Shown: positions 51,115 through 64,000 of the stretch, in pieces | Layout: every line of letters starts with the position of its first letter | Numbering within the stretch: the stretch's first letter is position 1 | Assembly: GCA_963924555.1 (NCBI GenBank) | Contig: OZ004589.1 | Coordinates: 2,480,001 to 2,544,000 of the forward strand | Length of the DNA stretch: 64,000 nt | Reading direction: 5' to 3' | From: Crambe crambe | Taxonomy: Eukaryota > Porifera > Demospongiae > Poecilosclerida > Crambeidae | Notes under the pieces: model-generated | Database searches by the model: none | What the model saw: only the letters and a program-made list of their open reading frames with translations | Told to the model about the DNA's origin: nothing | Program-made: the position numbers and the translations under genes

Positions 51115-54100
51115 ATGAAGCTCCTTTTTCTAGTAATTATTTTCGGATGGAATATTAGCTGTTATTATGGACAAGGTATGTATAAGAACTTCAAACACGG
51201 ATATATATTATTAGCAATGTGATGGTTCTCTCCCTTTTTTAACCAATTCAAGCAAGTAAAAATAAACCCTATAGCCTTTAATATGTACATCAATCATAAT
51301 TGTTCTTTGTTTAGCTATAAATGACCACAAAAAAATAATGAGATGAAACCTGAGCACATGCAGCATGAAATGGTGGAATGATATTGTATAGCTAATAATT
51401 ATTCTAACATATTTTCAGATCTCAGTATCATCTTTCATGGCAAGAATTATACCAGCAATGACATCATAGATATAACTGATGTTGGTGAGGGTAAAACTGA
51501 TGATGGTGTGATCTGCATGACGACAAGGACTGACTGCTGTACAAATATGAATGGTGAAACACGAAATGGGGAGTGGTACTATCCTAATGGTGATGAGGTT
51601 CTCACAAAGGGGATGAATCAAGATTTCTATAGGAATCGAAAGACCCAACAGGTTATTTTGAACAGAAGAAATAATGCTATGAGTCCAACAGGAAATTTCT
51701 GCTGTGAACTTATGAACCCAACAGAAAGGATATGTATCACACTAGAAGCAAGTAAGCAAACCATGCAGAGCCACTCATTGGGATCACTGAAATTTTTGGT
51801 ATAGCTATACCAAGATGTAGTTAAAATTTGAAGAGTTATTTCCTGGTGAATATATGTAGTTCCTATGGGTGGGGCATACATAGTGAGATAATTAGATTAA
51901 TGAGAGCATGTACGGAATTCATACAAGTTAGGAATGTGAATGACACATAAATTTTTCTAGCTATTTTAACGCCTAGAACAAGTGGATTGACAACCACACT
52001 TCCTCCCACACCTACTCTACCTTCTCCTCCAACACTCTCTCCCTCCACACCTCTACTGATGCTGTCTCCCATCACACCTCCACTAACACTGTCTCTTACC
52101 ACAACTCCACTAACTCTGTCTCCCACCACACCTCCACAAATGCTGTCGCCCACCACACCTTCCCTTCAGACCACATTTCATTTTCCCACCACATCTCCAA
52201 AACTATCTCACACCACATCTCCTTCAGAACTATCTCCAGCCGCATCTCCTCCAACGTTATCTCACACGCCTTCTCCAAAACTATCTCCCACCGTAACTGC
52301 ACCTCTTCCTACACTTCCTCCAACTACATCTCCCACCACAACTGCATCTCTTCCTACACTTCCTCCAACTACATTTCCCACCACAACTGCATCTCTCACT
52401 GCACCTTCAGTTACACCTCCTCCAACTTCACCTTCGCCATTAGGCGGTAATAATTATAGCTATAGCCTATTATTATAGCTACTGTGAATTAGTGGAAAAA
52501 CAGAGGCAGAACTGCATGAGGTAGCTACATACTGTACGTGGCTATGATCATCACATCATTCAGACAGGACCATAACTATATTATTATGTAGTTGATGTAG
52601 TTGATTGGATTGCATTAGCTAAGTCCTGAATTTATATGGCCACAGAGAAAAGAAGCTATTATTGCAGTTGTAACATTATGTATACATAATGATAAATTTT
52701 GTGTTGAAAATGTTTCGTTTTGAAAAATAATAGCTACATGCAAGAACAATTCTAGCCATTAGCTATAATGATAGCTGCACTTCAATTTTAGCAAAAAAAA
52801 TTAGTGTCACTATGGTAGATGTTATTTCTATTAGTATAGCTACTAGCTTCAGCATACTATTAAAAATGCAGGACTTTTAGCTAGGTATGTAATTTAGGGA
52901 AAAAAATCTTTTCATGATAGCTGATATAGCTATATTAATATTTTTTATGCCACAAATAACGAGATGAAGCCAATGCACATGCAGCATGAAACTGATGATC
53001 ATAAATCATGTAATTTATTTTGTAGATCTCCGTATCTTATTCCAAGGCCAGAATTGTTCCAGCAGTGACATCATATTATCTCTAACTTCTATTGGTGAGG
53101 GTACAAATAGTGTGATCTGTATGACAACAAGGACTGACTGCTGTTCAAATGCTCCGGGTGAAACACGAAATGGGGAGTGGTACTATCCTAATGGGGATAT
53201 TATTCCTAATTCAGTGGCTAATCAAGATTTCTATAGAAATCGAAGGACCCAACAGGTTATTTTGAACAGAAGAAATAATGCTATGAGTCCAACAGGAAAT
53301 TTCTGCTGTGAACTTATAAACCCAACGGAAAGAATATGTATCACACTAGAAGCAAGTAAGCAAACCATGCAGAGCCATTCTTCATTCTTATTGGGATCAC
53401 TGAAATTTTTGGCACCAAAATTTTAAGAGTTATTTCCTGGTGAATATAATAGTTCCTGTGGGTTGGGCAGAGCATGTACGTATAGGAATTCATACAAGTT
53501 AGGAATGTGAATGACACATGATCTATCACATTAATTTTTCTAGCAATTTCAATGACTAGAACATGTGGAATGACAACCACACTTCCTCCGGCACCTTCTC
53601 TACCTTCTCCTCCAACATTGTCTCCCTCCACATCTCTACTGACACTGTCTCCCACCACACCTCCACTAACACTGTCTCTTACCACAAGTCCACTAACTCG
53701 GTCTCCCACCACACCTCCACTAACACTGCCCCCCAAACCTTCCCTGATGCTCTCTCAGACCACACTTCATTTTCCCACCACATCTCCCACAACACTATCT
53801 CACACTATATCTCCTTCAGAACTATCTCCAGCCGCATCTCCTCCAACATTATCTCACACACCTTTTCCAAAACTATCTCCCATCACAACTGCATCTCTTC
53901 CTACACTTCCTCCAACTACATCTCCCACCACAACTGAATCTCTTCCTACACTTCCTCCAACTACATCTCCCACCACAACTGAATCTCTTCCTACACTTCC
54001 TCCAACTACATCTCCCACCACAACTGCATCTCTTACTGCACCTTCAGTTACACCTCCAACTTCACCTTCCCTATTAGGCGGTAATAATTGTTGGCTGGCT

Positions 54101-57100
54101 GCATAGTGTAATGGTCCAGATGTAGCTAGCTAATGTTAGATACTGCATTTCACAAGAATAGGAAAGGCCACCAAGAGCAGTTACATGTGTGTATAGGTTA
54201 GCCTCATTCCCAGACCCTTTACCCTATCTCCAATTCTATCAAAGAGTACAACGGTCAATTGAAATTTCCTACTCTATACTCCATGTAGCTCCATAGAAAA
54301 ATGTAGCATGATAAACCTGCTACCTCACAATTACCTTTACATCCTTATGTGTATGTATGTGTAGCTGATTATTATCATATGCAATTTAGCTTGCGAAGCT
54401 TGGAGTTCATGATTTAATAAGTTTAAGTATGCTAATTATTATTCCTGGTCAGAACCTTCTTTGGCTGGTGCAATTGTTGGTGGAATACTGGTACTCCTAC
54501 TAATGCTGATTCTTGTGATTGTGTCAGTGATATTCAAGTAAGCGAAGAAAGCACATTGTTATGATTTTTGGTGAAGAACTATAGCTACAAAATTGCACCA
54601 TTATTAATGTTCTAGTGGAACAACTAGCTAATTTGAAACTTGCTATAGCTGCCCTATGCATTTGTAATATTATAGATGCCGAAACAAAAGAGGAAAGATT
54701 TCCTTAGTGAAGAAACACTCTTCTCATTCTAAAGAAGATGGAATGAACTCAGAGTTTAAAAAAAATGTAGGTATCGAGCTTGAAGAAATATCGACTAAAT
54801 CTAATAATGAAGAAATTGAGAGCAGTGAATGCATTTATGAAAATTCTGCATATTGTAAGTGCTAGCTGTATAATTCGCTACACTTTCTTTATTGCCATGA
54901 TTATAACAGTTACGGATCACTTGAAGCCTATACCAGTTGATGAATTTGGGGAACATGTCCAGCACATGCATACAGACAGGGAAAAGTGGTTTGAAATGGA
55001 ATATAATGTACATATGTACTTACTGAAGAGTATACTAATACACATACACACTCCCTGCATTTTGAAGCAAGTTTCTCTTTCACCATGTTAGGATGTGGAA
55101 AAGTCACCCCAAGCTGACTATAATATATCTCAAATGACCGAAAACCGAAATCGTAATCGCTTTGCAAACATCTTCCCTTGTAAGCCAGAGAATTAGGCTG
55201 TTTAAATGCCCTACGTACATGCATGCATAACATTCACATTCTCTATAATTATGCAGATGATTTCAATCGAGTGGTCCTAAAGACTCTACCAAGTGTGGAC
55301 CATTCAGACTACATTAATGCCAGCTATATTGATGTCAGTAAAAAGCAGATTAACCATCACTACAAGTAACTATGAGTCTATCTTGAAACTTTTTACGTAT
55401 GTATATGCAGGGATACAGAAGAAAGAATGTGTATATTGGAGCACAGGGTACATATGTAGCTATCTCTATAATAGCAGTATCATTATTGAGATGCATGACT
55501 AGGTCCAATGAAAGACGCAGTGGAGGATTTTTGGCGAATGATATGGGAGCAGCGTATCCCCACTATTGTTATGCTCACAAGGGTGTTTGAAGGCAAGGTG
55601 TGTGTACACCACTGACATAATTCTGGACTATAGTACATGCTTTGTTTGATTTCAGAAAAAATGCGAGGAATACTGGCCTGAAAATGCATCTCAACCATTT
55701 ATCCCAGCTCCTGGAAGTACTTTGTGTGTGGAGTTTGATTCCATTACTACCTTGGCTGAATTTGCTATAAGAAAGATGACAGTCACTAAAGTGAGTCAAT
55801 TAAAATAATTATATAGCAAGGACCCATTTTCATGCGTCTGCTCAAATGAAATTCCAGCAATAATTAACAGGTTTACTGTTATATATGTAGTCACAAAATT
55901 TTCACTAAAAGAAATTTGGATCCAAGTGACTCATTGGCTATATATATCACCCTATAATTATACATAGCTATAATGCTAATACTAGAGTGACATTCAAATG
56001 AACACTATGTACATAGCTACATTGTAGTGCTAACAAAATAATTTACTAACTGCTCTCACCTTCTCCTTCATTAATCTTCACCCCCACAGAGTGATGAGGC
56101 CATGGCCCCACCTCTTGAAGTCACCATGTTCCATTATGTGGCATGGCCTGATCATGGAGTCCCTTCCAATGCAGTCTCCATGATCAACTTCATCAGGAGA
56201 GTGAGAAAGACCCATCCTTACTCCAAGGAGGACCTGCTACTGGTGCATTGCAGTGCTGGTGTAGGGAGGACAGGGACCTTCATCACACTGGATTACATGC
56301 TGGAGAGGATCAAGAATGAAAATACCATCAACATTCACGAATTTGTGTGCAACCTGAGGAAGCAAAGGGTGCTGATGGTGCAGACATTGGTTAGCTACTA
56401 AACCATAAAGAAATATAGCTACGTAGATCAATTAATTTTTGATAAATTATAACTCCAATGATACAGTCTCAGTATATCTTCATTCACAATGCTTTGGATG
56501 AGCTGTTCACTTGTGGGGAGACAGAGATAGAAGCCACTAACATGAGAGTTGCTGTAAGCCGACTCAACAGGACAGTTCAGTCAGGAGCTGGAACTGGTTT
56601 CCAGAAACAGTATGAGGTACATAATATGTAGCTATAGCCATATAGCTACAGTACATGGGAATGTTTAGCTGATACATTATGTATGTAGGAATTAATCAAC
56701 TCTTCTTCATGCCTTCAGATTTTGGATAAAGTTTCTTGTAAAATTCTTGATCTTGACTGCTCTGATGCCACTAGCGAGTCCAATATCTCAAAGAATCGCT
56801 ACCAAGAAAAAACTCCTTGTAAGTAGTGTACTAGATAAAAATCTAAATCTGAACTATAATTATAAAAATATGCAGGTAACCACAGTCGAGTGCATCTTAA
56901 GCCATCAGCAGCACAGGGATCTGATTACATCAATGCCAGCTTTATTGAGGTATTTTGATAACTAGTCCACTGTAACGTTTTGCTACGCTGAAGATACACT
57001 GTAGGGTTACAGACAGAAGAGGGCATACATTGCTACTCAGGGACCACTCCCACACACTGTTAATGACTTCTGGAGGATGGTTTGGGAACGGGAGGTGAAA

Positions 57101-58086
57101 TGTATTATCATGTTATGCAGGACTGAAGAGAAGGGAGAGGTAATTATGCATGGGTGGGCTGAAATTTATTTGAATGTATGATAAAAGCTTAGGCATATTT
57201 TTGGTTCAATAGGAAGTGTGCCACCAGTATTGGCCAAAGGTTAAAGGAGACAGTGAAACTTTTGGCAAGTGTATGGTCACACTAACTTCGCAGGAAAACA
57301 ATAATAACTACATAATCAGGAAGATGGATATATCATCATCAGAGAATCGCTCCAGGATGTCTGTCCCACAGAGTGGGTTTACTGTTACCCAGTTCCAGTA
57401 TGTAGTATGGCCAGAAGATGGGGTCCCTCTAAAGACCACATCCCTGTTGGAGATAACCAACTTGGTGCAGAAGGTTCAGATGGGATCAGGAAATAAAGCA
57501 ATAGTGGTCATGTGCAAGTAAGTTTCAGAGTACATGCACAATAACTACAAGTAGATGGAACTTTTGGCCAAACATTAGAGCAAGTTTATTTGTATGATTG
57601 CTGTGATTGAAGATCCTGAAAGTGCCCCATGCAGCACATGTAGTGACAGTTAAGGGAGGGTGGCAATTACATGTCAACAGCTGTTTTTTCCCCCCTTTTT
57701 TTCATGTAGTGATGGAGTTGGTCGGGCTGGTGCCTTCATCACCATTCATGCTCAGATAGAACAGATGAAGGCAGAGGCTGTGGTCAACATCTTCCAGTTC
57801 ATCAAAGCCATCCGGATCCAAAGAGCAGGACTGGTCTCAAACAAGGTAGTAGCTATATATGTTTACATGATTATGATAATGCCCCTTGTCAAATGAGGAC
57901 TTCTATAGCTACACATGTAGTCTTTTCATTGCCACTGAGACCTTAACTATAATATAGTGAAAAGTGCAGAAATAATTCCTATTCCATTTTTTTTTAATTC
58001 AGGAGCACTTTGAGTTCTGTCATCATGTATTGGCTGATTTTCTGGATGGCTTTGACACATATGCTAACTTCAAGGAGATCATATAG
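51115..58086 (+). CDS. Receptor-type protein tyrosine phosphatase RPTP2 (two Ig-like/mucin modules, tandem PTP domains)
   Basis: Twenty-one exons, 1274 residues: 51115-51175, 51419-51751, 51961-52446, 53026-53355, 53544-54080, 54453-54537, 54676-54854, 54910-55007, 55092-55179, 55257-55333, 55411-55447, 55503-55597, 55656-55790, 56090-56389, 56467-56616, 56719-56818, 56876-56949, 57005-57139, 57213-57517, 57710-57845, 58003-58086. The ectodomain has two copies of a phase-1 pair: an Ig-like Cys-rich domain ([20 protein letters not shown] and SPTGNFCCE hallmarks), then a Pro/Thr/Ser mucin-like exon. A membrane helix and D1/D2 phosphatase domains follow. D1 keeps WPDHG and [10 protein letters not shown] (Cys901) and should be active. 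D2 has WPE and CNDGVGRAG (Cys1201), with the usual RTG changed, so it is probably inactive. It is paralogous to RPTP1 along its whole cytoplasmic part. Confidence 0.88.
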
Positions 58087-58258
58087 ATATAGACAATTAA
58101 AAATACTGTGGCAAGAATATTTTTTACATACACAGCTAGCTACATATAGCTATACCTCTTGCCCCCTTAGTCTAAGAGTGATAATTATCTTATAACATGC
58201 AATAGCTAATTTTATTGGCCAGAATAATCAATTTCAGATTAGCTAATTATCATAATAG

Positions 58259-58395
58259 ATGAAGAGTTCTTCAAGAAACATGATATTGAAACTGTTAGTC
58301 TGGATGGAGAAGCATGCTATTTCAAGGGAACAGAGAGGACTCCCATTAACCCTGCTGAAAAAGTAGCCTCCAATATGGAAAATCACAAAAGATGA
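58259..58395 (+). other. Unexplained coding-like island after RPTP2
   Basis: After a TAATAG acceptor-like site, one frame is open for about 45 codons to a TGA. It reads with balanced composition (FFKKHDIETVSLDGEACYF, TERTPINPAEKVASNMENHK). It has no counterpart after RPTP1 and no visible partner exon. It could be an alternative last exon, a relic of another gene, or chance. Confidence 0.3.
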
Positions 58396-58655
58396 ATTTA
58401 AACTTGAAAATATGATGGATAAAGTTGTAAAGTCCTCCCTTCTATTCACTTTTACATACGTAGCATGTGTTATGGATTGCAGGAACCATGCATGTTGTAT
58501 GTGACATTAATTATCAATGAAGTAATAGCTAGCTAGTTCCTTCCTGCAGAAGTTTTCATAACTAGCAATAGGTACTGCCCATGTGCACATTCAGTAGCCC
58601 AATATTCAAATAGCTGCTATAGCTACTGAACATACTATAAAGTGCAGGTCACCTA

Positions 58656-61600
58656 CACTGTAAAAATTAAAGTGTTTACTGCATGCCATTTTGTCCCAAT
58701 GCACACACTGTTTTTGTTTTTTTTGCTTGTGTATTGGGATAATTTAGTGTGCAGTTAACAATTTGCACTTAATTGGACTAGCTACCATTTACCTATGTTA
58801 AGCTTCCACATGTATGTGGAATAAAGGTTTGGTAATGCTGCAGGGGCCACTCCCCCCAACTTGTAATCTTGGGGGCCCAGCGAGGGCATACCCCTACATC
58901 GAACATAGAGCTAGGGGGCCCCAGCAGGGTCGCCCCCACATAGAACATAGAGCTGGGGGGCCCCAGCGGGGTCACCCCCCGTGTAATGATAACTGCAAGG
59001 AGGGGGGAAGATAACTCGCCCTCCTTGCGTCGATGGCTACCTCATGCAGTTGGGTCAGCCACCGATAACTGCCGCCACTATACTTCATGTTGGGGAGTGT
59101 TATGTCCGAGACATGTCCCTTGCATGTAACAATACTACACAGTCAAACATAAATATGAGAGTGAGTGCAACACCCCTGCAGCTGTCACGCCAAGATGGCG
59201 GAGGTGCATGGTTAGACAAACGATACACATACCTGAATCAACACATGACAGACAACTACAGTACATTGATACTCAACACACAAAATGATAAACACAGCAC
59301 AGCCTTGGGGTTGGGTGGGTGGGTAAGTCTGGAAAATCAGCAGGAATCAGCAGCAGTCAAGTAAGTTGATGCCTTGCTCCTGCTCCTTCAGCGTGACTGA
59401 CGCATGATCATGTACCCCGCATATACACATTAAACTCGCGAGGGAGTGGCCAATAGTGCAATTGTTAACTTCATTTAAAGAGCCCATCCTTTCAAATTAT
59501 ATTTAACAATTTGCACTTGGGACTAGCTACCATTTACCTATGTTAAGCTTCCACATGTATGTGGAATAAAGGTTTGGTAATGCTGCAGGGGCCACTCCCC
59601 CCAACTTGTAATCTTGGGGGCCCAGCGAGGGCATACCCCTACATCGAACATAGAGCTAGGGGGCCCCAGTGGGGTCGCCCCCCGTGTAATGATAACTGCA
59701 AGGAGAGGGGATGATAACTCGCCCTTCCTTGCGTCGATGGCTACCTCATGCAGTTGGGTCAGCCACCGATAATAACTGCCGCCACTATACTTCATGTTGG
59801 GGAGTGTTATGTCCGGGACATGTCCCAAAGTGTAACTACACTCTCCAAACCATGAATGTAATGTATAAGCTATGTCTAGTGATCCTGTTGTTCTTCTCTA
59901 TCCTATGAATATCATTATCATTGTTCAAGTTTTGTACCAATCATTATCGTTATTTATTCATGTAACTATATCTCTGACCAATAATACAAATGTGAATGCA
60001 TTGTAGGAGTGTGTGTCAGTGTCTGGCGAGCTCCTTTGCTACTGCTATCACCTCCTCTGGCGGGGTTCTGATGTAGGCTACGAAAGCAGATGACTTCCAC
60101 CTACCAAGAGTTTTAATGAATGAATCGCTAAAGCCAGCCTGTGCTGCAGCTGTTGCTGCACCAATTCGGAAACTATGACCGGCATAGTGTGCGGTATCAA
60201 CACCAGCTTGGGAGAGAGCATCTCGCCGATGATGAACTAAGTGCACTCGAGACAATGGTGTACCATTCTGAAAACAGAACAGTGGCCCCGGAACTGGGGG
60301 GTGAATGGCCAAATAACTCAGTACTGCTGCAACTGGGCAAAGAGTCTGATCGCCTGTACGTCCCAGATATAGATGGGTACCAATGCCAAATGGGTCTGTC
60401 TTGCTGTGCCGTAGGTGCACAATTAGTACCTGCGGGCTATCCCTTGAATCAATGGTGACATCCGACACTGACAATACATTCTCACCAGGGGATGTGCAAG
60501 TAAACTCCCCTGCCCGCATAAAACCGAAAAAACCAAGACAGCAAGCTGCCCAAAGCATGGCCTTGTCAAATAACGATGGGTCTTTTGACCATATGGCATG
60601 TATTTGTCGAAGAAGGGATGGTGTGATAGGCAGCCTTTTGCCCCGCACGCAATCTGGTTTGTTCCTATGGATTCCTTTAAGTACGTATGACAGCCTTGGG
60701 AAAGATGTGTATGCTGTGTCTGAGAGACCTACGCTGATTTGCTGAAACCGCAGTGCACTCAAGTAAGATCGGATAGTCCCCACACTCATTGACTGTGAGA
60801 GGACGGCGGCAAACTGGCAGAGGGTGTGTTCTGTAAGAGGAAGTGGGGACAAGGTGTATTGTGTGCAGAAGTGGATGTACTGGCGCCAGCCTGATTGGTA
60901 CACAGCTCTGGTTGATCTTGAGATTCCCTGATTAAAGAGCGAGCTAACAACACTGTCCACTCCTGTGAACCCCAATTGGGCATCCTGGTGACCAGTAGAT
61001 CCAGCACTGCTTTTGGTACAGTCACATGAGACGGCTGCAATGGTATATTATTGCGGGAAATAGCATCAGCTGCAGTATTATCCACCCCTGGCACATGCTC
61101 TGCTATGAACTCAAACCCACAGGATGCAGCATAGAACACAAGACAACGCACTAAGTGCATGAGGAGGGGGTCCTTGGCTGTGCGGCTCCTGATTATCCCC
61201 ACCACTGCCATGTTGTCAGAATTGAAGCATACACAACTATGCTTCCAATGGTGGCCCCATAGGGCTGCTGCAATAACAATGGGTACTAACTCCTTGGCTG
61301 CAATGTTAAGAGAATGCCAGTTATCAGGCCATTGGATCTGAAACCAGCCATGGGAGAGGGAGAATGCACCACAGCCAAAGGACCCAGATGCATCAGATGT
61401 CACCTCTGTAGAGGGGGTGGAAATTGGGAAGAAGGATGTGCCATTCCAGCCTTGCAGAAATGTGCTCCACCACAGCAAATCAGCTTTGGAGCTGCATTGA
61501 GGCGGATCCAGTGGTGAGGGGCCCTGTTAAGGGATAATAGGGGAAACAGTTGCCTAAGAAAGGTTCTACCCTGTCTGACAACTGTTGCGGCGTGTAATAA

Positions 61601-62776
61601 GTGTCCAAGCAATGACTCCAGCTCTCTCCTGGTGCATGATCTCTTTTTTTCCCAGTGCTGTAAAGCTGTCTGAAGGCGTGTAAGTTTTTCCAGGGGAAGA
61701 CGTAGCTCAAATCTGTGGGTGTCAATAAGGATACCTAGAAAAACCAAGGCAGTGTTTGCACCTTCGGTCTTTTGGGTTGCAATTGGGATGCCTAAACCCT
61801 GAAAGATTCTTAGCACCTGCTCCAGTGTCCCTGTTGATCCCTGAGGGGTAGCTGCGTCGAGGAATAAAAAATCATCTAGGTAGTGGAGCTGGTGCTTGAT
61901 TCCTTGCTGGTGTAGCACCAGGTCTGCTACTGCACTAAATATCTTTGGTGCTGACCTAAGCCCAAAAGGGAGGACTCGATCGATATATGTTGCACCTCTC
62001 CACGAGATCCCTAATAGGTGGTAGTCATCGGGGTGAACAGGAATAATGCGATATGCATCTTTAATGTCCAGTTTAGTCAGTTGCGCATCTCGGCCTAGAC
62101 GTCTGATCACATTGACTGCCTCATCCACTGATGCATAGCGCAGCGAACAGAGGTCTGGTGAAATGTCATCATTAACACTGGCACCAATTGGGTGAGACAA
62201 GTCCACTATGAGGCGGAACTTGTTCAATTGATGTAGTTTTGGCACCAGGCCCATGGGACTGGTGTAGGCCAGTAGTTGGTGAGCAGCAGATGATTCGGTC
62301 GCCGCTAGCTGGCCTTGGTGTGACTGCATCTCCTCGCGCACTTCAGCGCGCACCAGCTCCAGAAACTGGCCCAACTGCAGGGATGAAAGTGTGGTATCAT
62401 CTGCAATGGTAGGCTGGCTGTCCGCCGCCGGTTGATCGTCCACTGAGGCCCGAGTTGATGTACGGCTGCGTGTCGCTCTGGTTGCGCGACCAACACAAGT
62501 AGCTCTGCCTCCACGGCCCCGTCTTCTTTGTTTGGGCATCAGGGGGGAAGTACGCTTGTAAGTCTGAGAAATAAGTCTGGAAAATCAGCAGGAATCAGCA
62601 GCAGTCAAGTAAGTTGATGCCTTGCTCCTGCTCCTTCAGCGTGACTGACGCATGATCATGTACCCCGCATATACACATTAAACTCGCGAGGGAGTGGCCA
62701 ATAGTGCAATTGTTAACTTCATTTAAAGAGCCCATCCTTTCAAATTATACTACGTACACACTTTCATTTTTAGTGT
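58656..62776. mobile_element. CACTGTAAAA MITE split by a later retroelement
   Basis: The left part (58656-58755) matches the intact MITE at 45624 up to GTGTGCAGT. The right part (62750-62776) resumes with ACACACTTTCATTTTTAGTG. Outside it the flanks ACCTA and TATGCTTTTGCC join to give the uninterrupted ACCTATGCTTTTGC of the GPCR promoter at about 38880, implying a TA target duplication. Confidence 0.72.
58756..62749 (-). mobile_element. Ngaro-like tyrosine-recombinase retroelement (fossil)
   Basis: A DIRS-superfamily element about 4.0 kb long, coding on the minus strand. Parts: a reverse transcriptase region (about 62539-61400, with a LDDF core), RNase H (about 61478-60786) and a tyrosine recombinase (about 60975-60016). 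The terminal repeats are of the split direct type: block A at 58756-59119 and 59504-59826, block B at about 59325-59502 and 62573-62749. This order is diagnostic of Ngaro rather than of LTR elements. Repeat pairs look nearly identical by eye, so insertion was fairly recent. No Gag-like frame is recognised and the enzyme parts lie in more than one frame, so I treat it as an incomplete, probably inactive copy. It is nested in a MITE. Confidence 0.82.
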
Positions 62777-62839
62777 ATGCTTTTGCCAAGTAGCAAGATC
62801 AGGGCCAATTGCAAGAAGTGTGTGCATGACTGGTCAAGA

Positions 62840-62897
62840 ATGAAGCTCCTTTTTCTAATACTGATGTTGGGATGGAATTACAGCTGTTATGGGCAAG
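62840..62897 (+). CDS. Signal-peptide exon of a further receptor gene (runs off right edge)
   Basis: The ATG opens a 58-bp exon reading MKLLFLILMLGWNYSCYGQ with a phase-1 GTACG donor. Length and sequence match the first exon of the GPCR gene (58 bp, MKLLILTLIFGWNCSCYGQ) better than those of the phosphatases (61 bp). About 20 bp upstream (TGACTGGTCAAGA) also matches. The remaining exons are not found in 62898-64000. I infer a second GPCR gene with a large first intron, as in the 39-kb gene, whose second exon is about 1 kb downstream. Confidence 0.72.
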
Positions 62898-64000
62898 GTA
62901 CGTAAGGCTGATTATAACTAGATAGCTATTGACTATGGACTAGAATAGCTATAGACTATAACATGTGTCAGTCCCTCTAGCATTGTTATACCTAACTTTC
63001 TTGAACTTCTATCATGTAGCTATTTGCATAATGCTTATATTATAATTCAGCCCTATACGCTCAACTAGTAATCATGTATGGCTAATATGAGATCACGTTG
63101 ATTAAATTATTAAGAACATGATTATAGTATGCAGTTGATGATCTTTGTAGATGGAAAAGCATAGTGTGTAGTGACATGAACCTATTATTGTTGGCAAGCT
63201 TGTTTCATTAGCAATCACACATACGTAGCTATATTAGTAGAGTTGCTTATGTCCAATTTTTCACGAAATTATGCACTTCCGGACCAAAGCATCAAATTTT
63301 GCATGGACACTTAGTAGCTAAAGCATAATGAACCATTCTAGAAGGGGTGCCCTCATCTAGAGTGCTTGTGAGGAAAATTATGAAGGTATTTGTCTTTGAC
63401 AATTAATTTGCGATATGCGCAAAAAATTATATTTTCGCTCTTCATTCAAATTATATTATTGCGAAATTAAAATTCACAAAATTTTATCATGAGTCTGGTG
63501 GAACCTTTGGTATCACCTCAACATGTGGTTTTGTGCCTGCATTTTAGTACATGCTTGGTGGGACAATTGTTTTGTGATGGATTGGAGGTTTTGTGTGATC
63601 TGTGGTGGTGGAGGGAATCTAAAATGTCCTGCAAAAAGTAACCAAGGTAATGGTTTGGAAATATATAGCAGATTTTTTAGAACGTGGCACCCCTTCTGAA
63701 ATGCTTCAGTATGGTCTAAAGTATTACTGTGCAGAGTATGACATTAATTTTTGGTCCAGAAGTGCACAAAAAATGTAGTTAGCCACTACACTATAGCTAA
63801 TAGCTAGCTATACATAATAGATATAGCCTAACAAAAAATTTTTTTGTAATATTTTTGATGAAAGAATAATGCCATAACAGCTAGCTATAGATATAGCTAT
63901 ATATAGAGTCATGTATGTAACTTATGTCACTGCATGCATTATAGCTACATATCAAATATCTGTTTTAAAAAACAGTTCAGTTGTTATTATCACTGCACAC
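62898..64000 (+). other. Presumed intron 1 of the last gene, with imperfect inverted repeat
   Basis: No exon found. Arms at 63254-63354 and 63687-63774 are imperfect reverse complements (ATGCACTTCCGGACCAAA and TTTGGTCCAGAAGTGCACAA; AGAAGGGGTGCC and GGCACCCCTTCT), about 330 bp apart. This resembles a degenerate foldback element. Confidence 0.6.

Overview
The window is animal nuclear DNA, most probably from a demosponge such as Amphimedon. This is inferred from AT-rich sequence with pervasive AGCT-type words, many short GT-AG introns, and metazoan-only protein types (receptor tyrosine phosphatases, an adhesion GPCR, a DOMON/copper monooxygenase). I built gene models by hand from splice signals, reading-frame continuity and protein similarity. 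All intact models close in frame from ATG to stop.

Layout. (1) 1-19958, minus strand: a tandem array of one receptor family. Each gene has a signal peptide, two copies of a cysteine-containing ectodomain, one membrane helix and a short tyrosine-bearing tail. Gene A is partial, B, D and E are intact, C is a pseudogene, and two further 5' relics sit between B and C and between D and E. The B and D regions are recent duplicates that share the same transposon insertions. (2) 21935-29764, minus strand: a 14-exon gene, 1323 residues, encoding a DBH/MOXD1-like copper monooxygenase with all six copper ligands. It is fused to a membrane helix and a 577-residue cytoplasmic tail of repeated YEEI and YVN motifs. 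(3) 30201-36518, plus strand: receptor tyrosine phosphatase RPTP1, divergent from the monooxygenase gene. (4) 38950-48390, plus strand: an 18-exon adhesion GPCR with an IgGFc-binding-type domain. (5) 50004-58086: a relic of the monooxygenase exon 1, then a second phosphatase, RPTP2, with two extra ectodomain modules. (6) 58756-62749: a Ngaro-like tyrosine-recombinase retroelement. It sits inside a small MITE, which is itself in the promoter of another gene whose signal-peptide exon is at 62840-62897.

The region from the monooxygenase through RPTP and the GPCR was duplicated as a block. The second copy keeps only a monooxygenase exon fragment, RPTP2 and the 5' exon of what is probably a second GPCR beyond the right edge. 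The phosphatases and the GPCR share a homologous signal-peptide exon and upstream sequence although the rest of each protein is unrelated. The array receptors and the monooxygenase share a related cytoplasmic tail.

Functionally the locus looks like a phosphotyrosine receptor cluster: single-pass receptors whose tails carry SH2-type docking tyrosines, next to transmembrane tyrosine phosphatases and a GPCR. The best candidate for something undescribed is the copper monooxygenase with a receptor-like phosphotyrosine tail. Function is inferred from sequence only.
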